From the NCBI RefSeq assembly GCF_021278985.1, contig NZ_CP082833.1, positions 3,596,001 to 3,660,000 on the forward strand: 64,000 nucleotides of DNA, written 5' to 3'. The notes under the pieces were generated by a model. That model was not told where the DNA came from. It saw only the letters and a list, made by a program, of their open reading frames with translations, and ran no database searches. This DNA is from Citrobacter rodentium NBRC 105723 = DSM 16636 (GTDB lineage Bacteria; Pseudomonadota; Gammaproteobacteria; Enterobacterales; Enterobacteriaceae). The stretch's first letter is position 1. Each line of letters begins with the position of its first letter. The position numbers were made by a program, and so were the translations under genes. Of the stretch, positions 62,948 through 64,000 are shown piece by piece.

Positions 62948-63478
62948 ATGAAAAAGAACAGTATAGCCCTGGCATTATCCGTGACGGCGCTTTTTACGGC
63001 AACAAACGTCATGGCCTATGACGGTACGGTGAATTTTGTCGGGCAAATCCTCGATACCGCCTGTACGGTGGATATTGGCGCCAACAACACGCTGGTGGTT
63101 GATATGGGCAACGTCTATAAGACCGCATTTGCCGCTGCGGGTGATGAGGCGTCGACGACAAAATTTACCCTGAGGCTGATTAATTGCCCGGCCAGTGTGA
63201 GTACCGCCAGAGTAAAATTTGATGGTGCGAACGACGCTTCCGACAGCACGTTGCTGGCGATTATGCCGGATCCGGCAGCAGCGGATGGCGTGGCGATTCG
63301 GCTCAAGACGGCGGATAAAACCAACCTCGATCTCAACCAGGTGAACGGCTACACGTACGTCGTATCCAGCACGATGGATAATAACCTGGATTTTTACGCC
63401 GCTTATGTCGCGACCCGCGTTCCGGTAATGGCAGGACCAGCTAACGCTGTCGCTAACTTCACCGTTAACTATAACTGA
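62948..63478 (+). CDS. Major fimbrial subunit, chaperone-usher type
   Basis: 176-residue pilin. Signal peptide cleaved after VMA (residue 23), giving YDGTVNFVGQILDTACTV, the typical N-terminal donor strand and first cysteine (Cys39); the partner is Cys80 (RLINCP). The penultimate-aromatic C-terminus (FTVNYN) is the beta-zipper bound by the chaperone. AAGGAT lies before the ATG. Type 1-like (FimA/gamma1 clade) but not identifiable as a named fimbria. A chaperone gene follows 49 bases later; usher and adhesin are presumably beyond the window. Confidence 0.9.
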   Translation: MKKNSIALALSVTALFTATNVMAYDGTVNFVGQILDTACTVDIGANNTLVVDMGNVYKTAFAAAGDEASTTKFTLRLINCPASVSTARVKFDGANDASDSTLLAIMPDPAAADGVAIRLKTADKTNLDLNQVNGYTYVVSSTMDNNLDFYAAYVATRVPVMAGPANAVANFTVNYN

Positions 63479-63527
63479 TATGCCAGCATGTATTCAGGGC
63501 CGTCATTCGGCCCTTCAGAGGTTGATT

Positions 63528-64000
63528 ATGCGTTTATTCGTTGTTTGCATCGCGTCGTTGATGGTTTGCGCCATGAGCATGGCGACAGCGCAGGCTGGCG
63601 TCTCTGTTGGCGGCACGCGCGTTATTTATGCCGGAGATAAAAAAGAGGCCTCTCTGAGCGTAACCAATCCCGATACGATCCCCTATTTAATTCAGTCGTG
63701 GATTGAAATGCAGGACGCGAGTGCCGGAAAAGCGCCTTTTATTATTACACCGCCGCTTTATCGTTTAGATAAAGGGCAGATAAACGTCATGCGCATTGTC
63801 CGCGCCGGTAATCTGCCGGAAGATAAAGAGTCGCTGTTCTGGCTGAATATTAAATCGATTCCCTCAACGGAGCGCAGAGATAATACCCTGCAAATAGCGA
63901 TCAAAACGCGAATAAAACTGATTTATCGTCCGGCCGCGCTCGGTCAGTCGAACCCTCTGGCGCAGGCGGATAAATTAAGCTGGAAGTCTGTCGGCAAATT
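63528..64000 (+). CDS. Periplasmic fimbrial chaperone, 3' end cut by window edge
   Basis: FimC/PapD-type chaperone; 157 codons are visible. ATG at 63528 after AGAGG; signal peptide to about residue 23 (TAQA). Domain 1 shows GVSVGGTRVIYAGDKKEASLSV with the anchor Arg, and later PLYRLDKGQINVMRIVR, the FWLNIKSIP segment and IKLIYRP with the conserved Lys. The frame is open to base 64000. It folds and caps the pilin encoded just upstream. Confidence 0.92.
   Translation, partial: MRLFVVCIASLMVCAMSMATAQAGVSVGGTRVIYAGDKKEASLSVTNPDTIPYLIQSWIEMQDASAGKAPFIITPPLYRLDKGQINVMRIVRAGNLPEDKESLFWLNIKSIPSTERRDNTLQIAIKTRIKLIYRPAALGQSNPLAQADKLSWKSVGK

Overview
The window is chromosomal DNA of a member of the Enterobacteriaceae close to Citrobacter and Salmonella. 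Protein sequences track the E. coli K-12 yebZ-to-treA genes closely, but four features point away from E. coli: a Salmonella-type acid-active division penicillin-binding protein (PBP3SAL type) between cspC and rlmA; a Salmonella STM1808-like nitric-oxide-response gene between ycgN and dsbB where K-12 has hlyE/umuDC; the min operon lying next to the rnd/fadD block; and a TonB receptor plus fimbrial genes around treA. The genus is an inference; no rRNA gene is present to settle it.

Layout. 1-1400: copper-type membrane protein yebZ (cut by the left edge), yebY, and the sigma-S sRNA SdsR with antisense RyeA. 1551-7655: a 5' stub of deleted pphA, then yebW, yebV, rsmF and the lipid-transport pair letB-letA, all on the minus strand. 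7784-14942: msrC, proQ-prc, htpX, yebQ, kdgR, yobH. 15100-20032: mgrB, yebO, a structured 650-base leader, yobF-cspC, the extra division PBP, rlmA, and mntP with its Mn2+ riboswitch, Fur box and MntR box. 20447-31895: yobD, manXYZ, yoaE, pdeD, sdaA, an 83-base-period BIME array, nudL-pabB, yoaH, yoaB. 32025-40558: yoaA, tsaB, yeaY, fadD, rnd, dmlA/dmlR. 40687-47817: minCDE, ycgLMN, the STM1808-like gene with a large palindromic operator, dsbB, nhaB, fadR. 47946-56933: ycgB, dadAX, cvrA, ldcA, emtA, ycgR (sigma-28 promoter), ymgE. 57003-64000 is the most accessory part: a Fur-boxed TonB-dependent siderophore receptor, treA, two tandem IprA/YaiV-like winged-helix regulators, and the start of a chaperone-usher fimbrial operon whose upstream region has striking inverted repeats.

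Functional links. fadR (47098) encodes the repressor expected to act at the FadR box before fadD. mntP is predicted to respond to Mn2+ through both MntR and RNA. proQ and prc are adjacent. dadA-dadX form an alanine-catabolic operon with a CRP site. The two regulator genes, divergent from the fimbrial subunit gene, are the best candidate for a locally regulated system that is not well described. Most of the rest is ordinary core genome.
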